This document shows, one piece after another, positions 43,889 through 55,719 of a stretch of 64,000 bases of DNA. Source of the stretch: Siphonodentalium dalli. Taxonomy: Eukaryota; Mollusca; Scaphopoda; Gadilida; Siphonodentaliidae. A model generated the notes under the pieces. That model saw only the letters and a list, made by a program, of their open reading frames with translations. It was not told where the DNA came from and did not search any database. How positions within the stretch are numbered: the first letter of the stretch is position 1; the number at the start of each line of letters is the position of its first letter. The stretch lies in NCBI GenBank assembly GCA_032622095.1, contig CP136067.1, positions 99,004,707 to 99,068,706 of the forward strand. Direction: 5' to 3'. Both the position numbers and the translations under genes were made by a program.

Positions 43889-44632
43889 TATACTCATATA
43901 CCAGTACATTTTAATAAAACGTTAATAATTTAAACAACAGTTCAAAACTACCACATTGTAAGTAACATCTATTGTTCAAATTCCAACACAGTTTCCCAAT
44001 AACAACACGTCGCGAGCGCGTGCACACGATCGGCTTGAAGTGACGTAAGTGGTTCATCGCTTTTTGTTAAGTGGACACCACGGAGCAAGCGTGTGCAAAC
44101 GGTTAGCTTGAAGTGTAGGCGTTCGTCGCTTTTTATGAAGTGTCGACTTCAGTTATTGAGGTTGCAGAGGGTGTGTGATTAATACAGCTTACATATGTGA
44201 TTATGTATATCGATATTTCGCGTCTCTTATCCCAGCTTCAATATGTACGTCTACCTATCATATGGAGGTTACAATAACACTAAGCCATGTCAATTCAGGG
44301 TACGTTCAGGGTGCGTTCACACGCTGGAAAGTTTCCAAGGTATTTGTTTGCAGACATTTTGTCATAGAAAACCATTATGGTGCCAAAATATGAAAAACAC
44401 CATGAATATAAAATGCATATTTACCAAAGCTAACGACATAAGTAAAATGTATGTAGTCCACATGTAACGGTGCTACTAACACATTGCCTTATAAAACATG
44501 TATGATTGATTCTTGCTAGATAATTGCATGCTATTTACGGGGAAATTTCGATAGCATCGCTACTGGCAGAACTACATAGTATTTCCTTCTCAGGTTATTA
44601 GCTGTGGGCCATAAGCATTTTGCATTCGGTTT
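43889..44632. other. No supported gene; one tandem duplication
   Basis: A diverged duplication of about 70 bp (44012-44080, 44083-44150) shares GCTTGAAGTG and CATCGCTTTTTGTTAAGTGG / CGTCGCTTTTTATGAAGTGT. Nothing else is recognised. The frames at 44175-44467 show no domain. Confidence 0.45.
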
Positions 44633-45503
44633 CTGGCACATTGTAACTTTCTATGCGGAGATGCCTGGCACATTGTAACTTTCTATACGGAGATGCCTGG
44701 CACATTGTAACTTTCTATACGGAGATGCCTGGCACATTGTAACTTTCTATACGGAGATGCCTAGCGCATTGTAACTTTCTATACGGAGATGCCTGGCACA
44801 TTGTGACTTTCTATACGGAGATGCCTGGCACATTGTAACTTTCTATACGGAGATGCCTGGCACATTGTAACTTTATATACGGAGATGCCTGGCACATTGT
44901 AACTTTATATACGGAGATGCCTGGCACATTGTAACTTTCTATACGGAGATGCCTGGCACATTGTAACTTTCTATACGGAGATGCCTGGCACATTGTAACT
45001 TTCTATACGGAGATGCCTGGCACATTGTAACTTTCTATACGGAGATGCCTGGCACATTGTAACTTTCTATACGGAGATGCCTGGCACATTGTAACTTTCT
45101 ATACGGAGATGCCTGGCACATTGTAACTTTCTATACGGAGATGCCTGGCACATTGTAACTTTCTATACGGAGATGCCTGGCACATTGTAACTTCCTATAC
45201 GGAGACGACTGGCACATTGTAACTTTCTATACGGAGATGCCTGGCACATTGTAACTTTATATACGGAGATGCCTGGCACATTGTAACTTTCTATACGGAG
45301 ATGCCTGGCACATTGTAACTTTCTATACGGAGATGCCTGGCACATTGTAACTTTATATACGGAGATGCCTGGCACATTGTAACTTTCTATACGGAGATGC
45401 CTGGCACATTGTAACTTTCTATACGGAGATGCCTGGCACATTGTAACTTTCTATACGGAGATGCCTGGCACATTGTAACTTTCTATACGGAGATGCCTGG
45501 CAA
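44633..45503. repeat. 32 bp minisatellite, about 27 units
   Basis: Units of TGGCACATTGTAACTTTCTA plus TACGGAGATGCC follow each other without gaps. Variants are rare (TTATATAC in a few units, one GTGACT, one CTAGCGC, one ACGACTGGC), so the array is very homogeneous. 32 is not a multiple of three, and the minus strand is open in all frames as a 32-residue repeat; that is an artefact. Confidence 0.95.
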
Positions 45504-46187
45504 AATTGCGAGTGTATGAACACTATTACTCGCTGTACCACCACCATTGCTCATGTTCAAGTTCAACTTTTTTTAACATCTCTCCTTATCACAATCGCTA
45601 CTTGGTGTAAACAGTATTTATTCCATATTAGTCATTATATATTACAAAAACAAGACAAATATTAACAGTGATGATATGAAAGGGATTCGACAACAAGCTT
45701 TAAGCTTTTGGGAGTCGTTTCCGATTGGCTTGTGACAAGGTCCATCATGTGAGAGTGATTTTAAAACATTTCAAGTTGTTTCAAGTAAATGGGGTATTCA
45801 GGTTTAAAATTGTTGACGTTTTATCGCGTATACTTGTCTACTCACAGGGTGGGCCTGTTCGATAAGTGTTTCAAGATAAGGTAGTTTTATATGGAATGAT
45901 TTGGGTTATGTGGGAGTATGTTGGAAGGGTATGGTGGTTTTCAGATGAATATAAAGTAGTTTTATATGGAAATATTCTGGTTATGTGAGAATAGTTTAGG
46001 GGATTAAGGTGGATGTCGGATATGATAAGGGAGGTGAGGAATGAAATGATGATATATCTTGTTGGCAGTATAGGGGATTTTGACGAGTGTGGATAATCTG
46101 TTGTGTCAGATTATGCACTGGTTGGGAATCTGACCTTGCTTCTGATCCAATTGCTACTTGTTCCATGGTGTGATGCGGAAAATGTAG
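45504..46187. other. No supported gene
   Basis: A diverged duplication around GTAGTTTTATATGGAA (about 45889 and 45956) with GGTTATGTG following each. Nothing else is recognised. Confidence 0.45.
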
Positions 46188-46567
46188 TTTAAAGATACAT
46201 AATCCGAATTAACGTTCCTAAATTACTATTGCTTTGGCTTGGATGGGGGGGGGGTAAAATATATTATTCGAGTCGAAGAATCCACTCATCACAGCTCAGT
46301 GTTATCATATATCGATTTTTGAAATCTGTTATTTTTCACCACCTGGAATATTTGACGGCCTAGTAAATATTCGACGTGACGACCGACATACTCTCGGTAT
46401 ACGAAATTGCGTTGAACAAAATGTTGATATATAACACGTTTTGTGAAATTTTATACTATAGTTGACAGTGGTTAGCAATATTTTTTTGTAATTACTCAAT
46501 CTGATGATACGCGTGCGGGGACCATCGGATTTGATTGTGTACATTCATTATTGAAAAATCTTTTAGG
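46188..46567 (+). mobile_element. TTTAAAG MITE family B, copy 3
   Basis: It starts TTTAAAGATACATAATCCGA. Internal markers are ATTCGAGTCGAAGAATCC, ATATCGATTTTTGAAATCTG, TATAGTTGACAGTGGTTAG and GGGGACCATCGGATTTGATT. Compared with copy 2 it lacks the GTT run and part of the middle. The right end is diverged. Confidence 0.8.
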
Positions 46568-46945
46568 TATGGGACTGCAACAAGGATAGCACAAACAGTA
46601 ACTTACTATAAATATATAGGCCAAATTGTTTTAAAAACATTACAAGATATAAGATACTATGAGGTCGTAATGAATGAAATATGCCAAACCCAGCTGCGAC
46701 GTGAAAGTGTTGTCGATTTTTTACACATGCATATTGTTTTCTCGCTTTTTCGTCTAGAAATCTTTGATCGATCAACGTTATGACGTTGGATTTATAAATA
46801 GACCAATTGTTACAGGTGTGAATATATTGATTATGCGCAATCTCATTCATCATCTTCGATCCCAGGTGACTCCAGTTCGCAAACGGCAAACCTTAATGAG
46901 CAGACCAGATAATTGGAAGGTTTTACCCACATACCCGAGATCCTG

Positions 46946-47201
46946 TTAACCCTTCCATGACTGGAGCTCCCTGAAATTTTGCGAAAACCCTGTGCCAATG
47001 CATTCTCTTATATCTGCGAGTTTCCAATAGGGAGCCTCGCATATATACGAGAACGCATTGACCTAACAATGTTTACCTTGATCTTGTAAACCAGTGCATT
47101 CTCTTGTATATGCGAGGCTGCCTAATGGAGATATATGTGAGAGAATGCTCACTGGCACATAATCTTTAATGCTGCACCAGCTCCCGCCGAGAAAGGGTTA
47201 A
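46946..47201. mobile_element. piggyBac-like TTAA MITE, copy 2
   Basis: The ends are TTAACCCTTCCATGACTGGA (46946) and, at the right, GCCGAGAAAGGGTTAA (47201). Inside are inverted GTGCCAATGCATTCTCTTAT-type motifs and CTAACAATGTTTACCTTGA, which is the uninterrupted form of the site broken in the copy at 55.7-56.4 kb. Confidence 0.78.
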
Positions 47202-47670
47202 TAGAATGGTTTGGCAAATTTATAATTACAATCATGTGGCACAGGGTTGACATATTCAGGTAATAAGTTAAAAAATAAGAGTCTTTTTTAAGCTTATTAT
47301 CTGAACAGTTCCTATAGGAAGTACTCGTCAATGAGTATTTAGTAACGAAAGTGTTAATTCACATGCCTATTTTGTTAGAATTTATGGAATTATGTGTATC
47401 CTACACAATGATCTAGGCTTTCTAATATCAGCAATTGATCAAATAATAGTTCCAATTGCAGTGTGCACTGGTAAATCTCCTCTCTGTGTATCTAATTTCA
47501 AATTATGTCAACTCTAGTTTAATTGAAGTTCAACTTATATGTCACAGACGTATCTACAAAATGTCAGCAGTGACTCCAAAGTCACTGATTGAGTTCACTG
47601 TCATGAGATAATGCTATCAACTTAAAAGGTATTACAGCCAAATAGTCAAGCACATGTTCGATTCATATAC
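47202..47670. other. No supported gene
   Basis: AT-rich. It contains one copy of the dispersed TTATCTGAACA(G/T)TTCCTAT motif near 47297. Nothing else is recognised. Confidence 0.4.
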
Positions 47671-47790
47671 AGTAATGCACTAAATAATCGACTCCTTAAC
47701 CACATCAGACTTATGGGTAATTTTTCAGGATTTAGTCGGAAATATGGCTTGTTGCCATTCATCGGAAAGCTCTCAGTGAGACTCTCTCAG
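47671..47790 (+). mobile_element. Single arm of foldback family F1
   Basis: TACAGTAATGCACTAAATAA through TCGGAAATATGGCTTGTTGC and GGAAAGCTCTCAG matches the left arm at 1222-1340. The opposite arm is missing; a repeated TTTTTTTTAAATGACCGATC follows at about 47802-47845. Confidence 0.75.
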
Positions 47791-48474
47791 GTATGTCGGT
47801 TTTTTTTTTAAATGACCGATCTTTTTTTTAAATGACCGATCTTTTCACCGAGAGCATCAAGAAAACAACGCGGCGATAGGTGCCTCCTACCCGACTTGTT
47901 CAAAATACGGATTTCGAAAGTTACGTCTTCATGCTAACCAAGCATATGTCTCGGATAAATTCCCTCACCAAGCGACACCAATGGCTATTTCGTGTAACAA
48001 CCGGTTAGACTCCCTTGGTGGAATCATTAACCTTTCTATACCAAATACACATTGGCGAGTAGACCCCTTAGGAAATGTTCAAAGGTCGTTTTTTAACTTA
48101 TTATCTGAACATTTCTCACCAATAAAAATGAATCATTCTGAGAGATAAAATGTTATATATCAAAAGAATACCTGAACAGACCAATCATTACAACTTCTCA
48201 GTGTATACAAAACCCATGTCAAATATGGCGTCTATGCAAATTTAAACATACCATTTTTAAGAGGTTCGACGAAAATCCGTCTGGCTGACATATACCATCT
48301 GAACTGTTTAGTTATTGCTACGTATGAAACATTTCGAATGAGTAATATTCTAATCGTAAAGTTCTACATGATCTCCAATGCCTCCATACATTTGTACATA
48401 TTGTATATACTTGATACCAATATCTGCATATAAGTTATGTTAATCTCCATACGCATCTGTCATGAGAATAAATC

Positions 48475-48579
48475 ATTGCATTGCATTGAGAGACTCCATA
48501 TGGGAGACTCGCATATACCGGAGAATGCATTGACACAGGGATTTCAACATTCAGTCAGATCCAGTCATGGAAGTGTTAA
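48475..48579. mobile_element. piggyBac-like TTAA MITE, truncated copy 3
   Basis: Right part only: CTCGCATATACCGGAGAATG, CATTGACACAGGG, then CCAGTCATGGAAGTGTTAAC, which mirrors the left end of copy 2. The left half is missing. Confidence 0.65.
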
Positions 48580-48724
48580 CAGAGCGTGAATTGTCACGTG
48601 TCTCGTTGACAATTGACGAAATCGACGTGTTATGTTACACTGACTTAGTTTGGAAATAGAACAAAGATAATTTTAGTCTGTTGTGTCTGGAAGGGGAAGT
48701 TATAAGTTTTTAAAACATAAACCT

Positions 48725-48857
48725 CCCTACAGAATGAGGTTCCCAGATGGTGTAGTTGGTGACGCTAGTCCGCTTAGCGGGATAGCTTCACTAAATTCAC
48801 CCTCGGAGGACCTCATTCTGCAAATGACAAACACACTATTTGCAGGCTTGACGATGA
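48725..48857. mobile_element. Foldback element, family F2, copy 2
   Basis: AGAATGAGGTTCCCAGATGG, GTGACGCTAGTCCGC, GATAGCTTCACTAAATTCAC, GGACCTCATTCTGCAAATGA and CACACTATTTGCAGGCTTG match the element at 24742, with the outer left arm lost. Confidence 0.75.
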
Positions 48858-49589
48858 GATCTTGTTCTCGATTGCAACGTAAAAATTTAATTTTCTTTCC
48901 CCGAATGTGTTTATTACCTCTTTCTATACAAAATACTAATTAACGAGTTGTTCCCTTGCGAAATGTTCAGATAATAAGTTCAACCGTCATTTATTGAACT
49001 CATTAAAGCTGATGGGGTCACTCTCACCTCAAAACTGCTGAAGGGGACACGGGTTTTGAAAACGTGCTGGGGGTACACTGGTTTTGAAATCTCGTTCTAA
49101 ACACTGTGTATAGGAACTGTTACATCGGAAATCGTTCTATCGCCGGTTTGTGATGGTTCTTGACAGATTTGTGACGGTTCCTGATGATCGAAATTATACT
49201 TTTTCACGACTTTTGACAGTTAAAACGCAAATTTGAGGCATCTATGTGATAATTCGATTAGTTATTTTCAATCCCATCACAATCTGTGGCACAAATGAGC
49301 GTGTTAATAACGAAACTTTCATTGTGCGAGTCATAACAACGACAAAAACCGCGAATTTTGATAATTGTTTGGGTTCTCTCCTGATCGAGTCGGTTCTCTC
49401 CCCATTTAATCGTTCTATACGGGTAAACCTATGGCTAATATTTGCCATGGTACATGGTTCAAACTGCCAATTTTGTGAAAGTATACAAAGATAAACACAA
49501 CAAACTATGCATTAAGTTGAAATTTGCACCACTTGTCATTAATTTCGATGAATTACACTGCCTTTCTATGCTGTATTTGTGTTATAGAC

Positions 49590-50020
49590 TCGAAAAACTG
49601 GCTCGACCGATCCGACTCAAAGTTGGTGTGTAGGCCTACTTTGATCCGGGGAACACTATGGGCGGGTCCAATTTTACGTGTGACCGTGTCCTTGACCTTG
49701 ACCTCGCTCAAAAACGCTCATATAGGCATGTTTCTGGACCACGACCGATCCCACTCAAATATGGTAGCTGGGTCTACTTTGATCACGGGAACAATATGGG
49801 CGGGTCCAATTTCACTTGCGACCGTGTCCTTGACCTTGACATCGCTTATATACGCTCATATAGGCATGTTTCTGGACCTCGACCGATTCGATTCAAATTT
49901 GGTATAATGTAGGCCTACTTTGATCCCGGGAACAATATGGGTGGGTCCAATTTCACGTGCGACCGTGTCCTTGACCTTGACCATATTGGCTCATATATGC
50001 ATGTTTCCGGGCCGATCGAA
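49590..50020 (+). repeat. About 140 bp tandem repeat, three copies
   Basis: CTACTTTGATC starts units at 49636, 49774 and 49915. Each contains ATGGGCGGGTCCAATTT, GACCGTGTCCTTGACCTTGA, GCTCATATAGGCATGTTTC and GACCGAT(T/C)C. The frames across it (such as 49524-49907) are artefacts of the repeat. The CTTGACCTTGAC core resembles a motif at 9540. Confidence 0.88.
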
Positions 50021-50369
50021 CAATAGTTTGTCCAGATGGAGACGATCACAAATAAATCCCTAAATAGCCCGGACGAAGAGGGGGCACATCGGCTAGTGTT
50101 GTTTATTTTCGTAGACGTATTTTACTCAACAAAAAGCCAAAAATGAGACGTTTTAAAAGTTCGTTGACACCCATAGAATTTTCTGATTACGCAGTTTATG
50201 AAGTTTATGTCGGGCATCTGCTTGCTGGGTGCTGATTATCTAGGTTAAATTCTAGAATTCTAGAATATGCAGCTATTAAAGCATATTCAAGCACGATAAC
50301 CTTTCACTCAATAATATTTTAGATTGACTAGGGATCTCTGATTTTTTAATAGAAGATATAAAAATACAA

Positions 50370-50672
50370 AGAATCCTACAGTTACAAATATTATTATATG
50401 GATGTTAAACCATTGGTTACTAAATGCGCTGTAATGAGAATTGACTTGAATCCTATTGATTAATTTGTAGGAATGCTTAGCTATTAAGTTCAACAAGCAG
50501 AAACATATAAAAAAGAGAAAAGAATCATGCAGTTTCAAATATTATTATATGGATGTTAATCCTTTGGTGACTAAATGTACTGTAATGAGCAGCGACTTGA
50601 ATCCTATTGATTCATTTGTAGGAATGCTCAGCTATTAAATTCAACATGCAGTAACATATTGTTTGAATTAAC
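50370..50672 (+). repeat. 152 bp tandem duplication
   Basis: CAAATATTATTATATGGATG occurs at about 50384 and 50536. Each unit also carries GACTTGAATCCTATTGATT and GTAGGAATGCT(T/C)AGCTATTAA. It is non-coding. Confidence 0.85.
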
Positions 50673-51041
50673 GTGTCAAGTGAGCAGCAACGTGGGCTGG
50701 AGTGTCTCCAATGTTGGGGCGTCGACCTTGGAATTTCCAACCGCACTATCCCCTTGAAACAGACCAAACTCATGCACAAGGCCTGGGCTTTGGTTTTTCC
50801 CAACAGCATGACACATTATAGCTCTAGATTGTATGCCATTCTGAAGTGAATTGATCAGTAGCCTTTGATTGGCCACCATGCAAACCGGGGGAGAAACTCA
50901 GGATACATGGGCCCAGTGAGAAAATGTGGATATCTGAACCTGAAAATTGCAAAAATCATCTAGACTGGCTTCAAGATTCCCAAGTGTTGGAAGTTTCCAA
51001 CCTGGCGCCCCCACCCCACAAGATTGGAAATGTTCCCAACA

Positions 51042-51044
<3 letters not shown>

Positions 51045-51078
<34 letters not shown>
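51045..51078 (+). repeat. (GA)n microsatellite
   Basis: An uninterrupted run of GA dinucleotides of about 34 bases. No function is inferred. Confidence 0.95.
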
Positions 51079-51083
<5 letters not shown>

Positions 51084-52129
51084 TTTATTTTGTAAAAGAG
51101 CATACATTATTTAATACAAAGCCCCACTATTAAATTGTTGTCAAATCAAACTAAGAGAACAATTTCAACATGTTGTTGGTGTTAAATTTCAAACCAATCT
51201 ATTGTAAGAAAAGAAATTTATAACTGTTGGACATTTTGACCAAATTTGGGGGTAGACACAAATTAAGCACCCCCTCCCCAAGTCCCCCACCACCCCAATC
51301 ACGTCATAACCTATCAATGATTCAGTTGAACGTGATTTCATAAGTTATATTCATGTCTGGGCGACAAACATGTGTAAATGTCCCACAGGCGGACTTCAGA
51401 GGAGGAAATATGATGGCGCTGGCATTGAAATATTCTCACACCTGATCTTTCAATAATGCCCATATTAAGTAAATGAATATAACATCTCATATTCTCCTGA
51501 GAGTAGATTTATATTACCATTGGTCATTTATATAGGCGGGCATGATTGTGATACTATACTCATCGGGACTTTCAATATTTTATTTCTACCTATTAATTTC
51601 ACTTAATCTCCCGTATTAGGTATTTATTGTGTTATTTCTTAATATACCTGTTCTATTATGCAAATTACATAAGCTACAGTCATTATCTGGTTTAAAATGT
51701 CAGATACACAAGACGATTTTCGGACCAAAGTGCAGAAATCGTTCGAATAAATCTCATGTACAGAACCGTCGCAGCCATGGTTGGTTTGAAATAGAATCGT
51801 AACACGCACCCGTGTTGATTACGAGGCCACAGCTCCCAATTATCAACCCCTATCGGGATACTTTCTAGGCTATTTTACAGAAGAATAACACGGGTATACT
51901 TTATAGTCAGTGTTTGTCTGCAGAATGCGTTTCATATTTTATACGCCACGAAAAACAAAGAAATTGCGTCGACGTGGCTTGATTTTCAGTGATAACATGT
52001 AAATATTTACGCGTTAACTCGCTAATACCGAGTTAATTGTGGTCTAGAGTTCAGGTTTCGATAACACGTCACTTCTGCAGCCTCTGTTCATTCAGGAAAG
52101 TATAATATATTCAAGATATCTATAATTAT
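51079..52129. other. No supported gene inside the long-TIR element
   Basis: AT-rich sequence without transposase, RT or other domain. Nothing is recognised. Confidence 0.4.
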
Positions 52130-52490
52130 GCGTGATTTTGTCACAAAAATGATTATTTTCAATCATCAGGAACCGTAACAAATCAGACAAGAACCATCAC
52201 AATACCGGCGATAGAACGACTTCCGATGTAACAGTTCCTACACAGTGGTTCTAAATGACGTTTAGTTTTTGTATCTACCATGATTTATGTTATAGAATAA
52301 CTGTTTACCTTCCAATGAACATTAAAATGAACTGAAAACAAACTGCTGATGGGTGCCAGACTTTCAGAAACACAGTTAAAGTAACAGCATTAGTGTCGAT
52401 CACAAACCCAGTGTACCCTTATGCATATTTTGAAACCCTGTGTACCCTTCAGCACTTTTTTTGTGAGAGTGACCCCTTCAGCCTAATTAA

Positions 52491-53270
52491 GGGGTAATTT
52501 GGTCTCAAGTCGAAGCGTGCGTCTTCAATTTGTGTGGAATGTCAATCACAATGTCAAACACCCAATTTAATTTTTAGCATTTCAAAGATGGTGTCATCGC
52601 TCATTGGAAGACACATGTCAGCAGAATCATTTCTCCCGGGAAAAATTGATTTTTGCTTCCAATTGAAGAACAGAACTGTTTGAGAGATTAGGTGAAAATC
52701 TCTCTTTTCAATCAATGTTTTCTTTGTTTGGGCACCGTAATTGAAACGTATCATAAAAGCGGTTTCATCAATATGTACCTTAATCTTTGTGTTGCAAGTG
52801 TTATCCGAAGAGATATCTATAGAGAGAGTTTGAAATTAGAACTGTTGTGACTTGGCCCGTCTGAATTATGGAACTACACAGGGACGCACCGGAAAAAGTA
52901 TGGTGTGGGTTGCCCTCCAGCTATATATAGGAGAGGATAAAATAAACACTGGGCTTGAATTGGTCAATAACCTTGGCTGTTTTTGTACATGAAAATATAG
53001 CACATCTTTTCCCTAAAAATTCCTATAGGGAAAGTAGCCACATTATTATTAATGACTATATTTTGAATTAGATTTTCAATATATTCAATACAGTTTTACC
53101 CATTTCAGATACTAAATCTCTAATATTCAGTGAACAGAGAGAGGAACTAATCTTAGTTATATCACTTGTGTTCCAATCCCCTCTGCAACCCATCCATTTC
53201 AATGTACCATTTCGATCGATAGATTGCCATTTCGATAGGATTTGCGAATTTTTTCACGCTCACTGAATTG
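52491..53270. other. No supported gene
   Basis: A 66-codon minus frame (52554-52754) has no recognised domain or splice sites of note. The rest is AT-rich spacer. Confidence 0.4.
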
Positions 53271-53837
53271 AAGGGGCACTGTACGCCGTTATCAATAAAT
53301 TCCAGTTAATAACAACGACCTAATATCGATAACATATAGAAAAATAAGTAATCTGAGTCGAAGATGTATTCTGTAAACGTTCAGATTAATAGGTCATCTT
53401 ACAATCAAAGTTAATAATTTGATATAAATTTAATTTATGACTGGATCCTTAAACTGAATTACGAATTCCCGTGTACAAGACGTAATCAAATTAATTGACG
53501 GACAGTGGATTGGGCAACGCGTGGCACACACGATCGTGTTAAAAAATATGTTAATACGGGGAGTTAACTCAAACCACTCACTGAGTAGTGACCATACAAT
53601 AACTTAAATGAGAATATGGGACTAGTATGCATATAACATAACATTTACTTGATATATTTCTTGAAAACTGTACAAAAATTACTCGACAATTTGTATTTTC
53701 GAATTCCGGCTAATCTGCCACCCGTAACATTATTTCGTACTCAACAGACTTTCAAATAATGGAAATCTGGTTATCTTATTCTACGACTCGGAGACTATAG
53801 AAGCCAACGACAACATTTGAGTACAGTGTCCCTTTAA
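53271..53837. mobile_element. Non-autonomous TIR element, 567 bp
   Basis: The left end AAGGGGCACTGTAC (53271) and right end GTACAGTGTCCCTTTAA (53837) form inverted repeats of about 15 bases. The inside is AT-rich and non-coding. The ends resemble those of many invertebrate MITEs; no clear target duplication was resolved. Confidence 0.6.
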
Positions 53838-54842
53838 GCACATATGGAACAATGAACACCAATACTGAGATCGTGCCTCAATAACTATGATATGCCAGTA
53901 CCAGTATATGGTCACAGATACAATTTCGGAGGAAGTTCATATTGTCCAATATAATGACAGATCCGATATATGTCAATATTCAAACCCACGTTTAGACTGA
54001 CGCGCTTCCAAACTCTCGATGAAAGGGCTAATATCGGTGTGTATTTTCTCAGTTTAATGAAATAACTAAATATTTACCCAAAATCTGTACCAATTTTCGT
54101 ACACAATTAACGCTCTTTATTGCTCATATTTGACCCTTTAAGTCGTCTGCTTTCAACTGCATCTAATTCGTTACACTCTACGTGGTCAATTGATCCCCGT
54201 GTTTCAATTTTCACCAACCAGATTGCAACAATTTTGGGTACATAATTAAATATTACATTATATTTATTACTAGTGCCCTTTTAAGACATATGGTGTCAAT
54301 GGGACCTATCGAATGAGATTCCCCGGGTCAAATTATCCAAATGTACAAATTTTCAGCTCCGATGGTCTAGCCGTTTCTGTATACACAATCAGTTATTGAA
54401 TACCATCGTTAGACAACAGCCAATACATAGTCCCTCTTGCGACGCCACAAGAAGGAACATTAACGATCCAGGTCTCATTATACTCGATGGGATATTCAGT
54501 CGCATGCTTCGGCATAACTTCAGTGACCGGCCCAATATTCGGCAACGTGCTAAGTGGATAAGCGTGATAATGACTGAGAAAAAAATACACCGGTGTAATC
54601 CTTTAAGGATGTTCCCGTAGCCGAAGTGGTTGTGTCGTGTATAAGATCATCACATACTATCAGAACTTTTCCTTTAATGTTTTACAGTTTGGCAGCTTAC
54701 TATTGAGAAACGTGATGAAACCAGATAGTATTTAAGTGTGAAATCTATGTCCTTGATCACGGGGTGAAGGAGAAGATCACTCGATCTTTTCGACCATTTC
54801 GGGCACTTCGCGCCCATCTACTCATGCCTTGATCACAAATGT
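53838..54842. other. No supported gene; weak transposase-like trace
   Basis: The plus frame at 54396-54620 contains SDRPNIRQRAKWIS then KIHRCNPLRMFP, faintly like the D-N-x-R-P-H...WP segment of Tc1/mariner transposases. The match is too weak to annotate. Nothing else is recognised. Confidence 0.35.
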
Positions 54843-55535
54843 TCTTAACTGATATTCAGTGTTCATCCCATCTATTAATTGGCATTCATTGTTCAACCCC
54901 TCTGTTAACTGATATTAAGTAGTCACCACCTCTGCATGTTAACTGATATTCAAGATTCAACCCCTCTGATAACTGGCATTCAGTGTTCACCCCACTCTCT
55001 GTTAAGTGGTATCCAGCATTCACCCCCTTTGTTATATAACTGGCATTCAGGATTCAACCATATGTTAAATATGGTATTCAGTATTCAACCCTTCTGTTAA
55101 CTGGTATTCATTTTTCGCCCCTATGTTAACTGGCATTTAGTATTCAACCCCTCTGTTAACTAGTATTTAGTATTCAACCCCTCTGTTAACTGGCACTCAT
55201 GATTCAACCCCTCTGTTAACTGATATTCAGGATTCAACCCCTCTGTTGACTGGCACTCAGGATTCAACCCCTCTGTTAACTGATATTCAGGATTCAACCC
55301 CTCTGTTGACTGGCACTCAGGATTCAACCCCTCTGTTAACTGATATTCAGGATTCAACCCATCTGTTGACGGCACTCGGGATCCAACCCCTCTGTTAACT
55401 GATATTCAGGATTCAACCCCTCTGTTAACTGGCACTCAGGATTCAACCCCTCTGTTAACTGATATTCAGGATTCAACCCCTCTGTTGACTGGCACTCAGG
55501 ATTCAACCCTCTGTTAACTGATATTCAGGATTCAC
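54843..55535. repeat. 30 bp satellite, about 23 units
   Basis: Units of CTGTTAACTGATATTCAGGA plus TTCAACCCCT repeat, well ordered from about 55140 to 55535 and increasingly diverged toward 54843. From about 55190 rightward a 60 bp dimer alternates TTAACTGATATTCAG and TTGACTGGCACTCAG. On the minus strand the 30 bp unit keeps frame and reads as a ten-residue repeat (EGLNPEYQLT / EGLNPECQST). There is no start, splice or flanking coding evidence, so I treat it as satellite. Confidence 0.92.
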
Positions 55536-55719
55536 ATGGAGGGGTGATACCATCAGTTATACTATACAAATTGAATAATTTAAAATGACATTTATCCAGG
55601 ATTTGAAATCACGTCTCTATTTGAAATATATGACGGATTGTGAAAAAAACACATATACAGCAAAATAAATAATAATAATGTATGGGCACATATTACGTAT
55701 CTAGAAACGGATCTTTTCT

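Larger units (their letters stand above)
49003..52490. mobile_element. Possible 3.5 kb element with long inverted ends
   Basis: The left end (49003-49240) and right end (52130-52490) are inverse and share GGGGTCACTCTCAC, GTGCTGGGGGTACACTGG / GTACACTGGGTTT, GAACTGTTACATCGGAA, GTTCTATCGCCGG, TGTGATGGTTCTTG and ACGGTTCCTGATGAT. The right arm has about 130 bases not present in the left. The interior has no transposase and holds the repeats listed separately. It could be one large foldback element or two inverse copies of a smaller one. Confidence 0.6.

Noticed and set aside
44811-45441. Minus-strand frames with 32-residue repeats (MCQASPYRKLQC start)
   Set aside because: Artefact of the 32 bp minisatellite.
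44633-45503. Regular repeats considered as a CRISPR array
   Set aside because: Units are contiguous with no variable spacers and no cas genes; the DNA is eukaryotic in character.
54396-54620. Possible Tc1/mariner transposase fragment (SDRPNIRQRAKWIS)
   Set aside because: Only a faint resemblance over about 30 residues, no DDE residues in context and no inverted ends. A profile search would be needed.
55160-55375. Ten-residue repeat protein on the minus strand
   Set aside because: Satellite period of 30 bp explains the open frame. It is kept as a finding for testing but not annotated as a gene.
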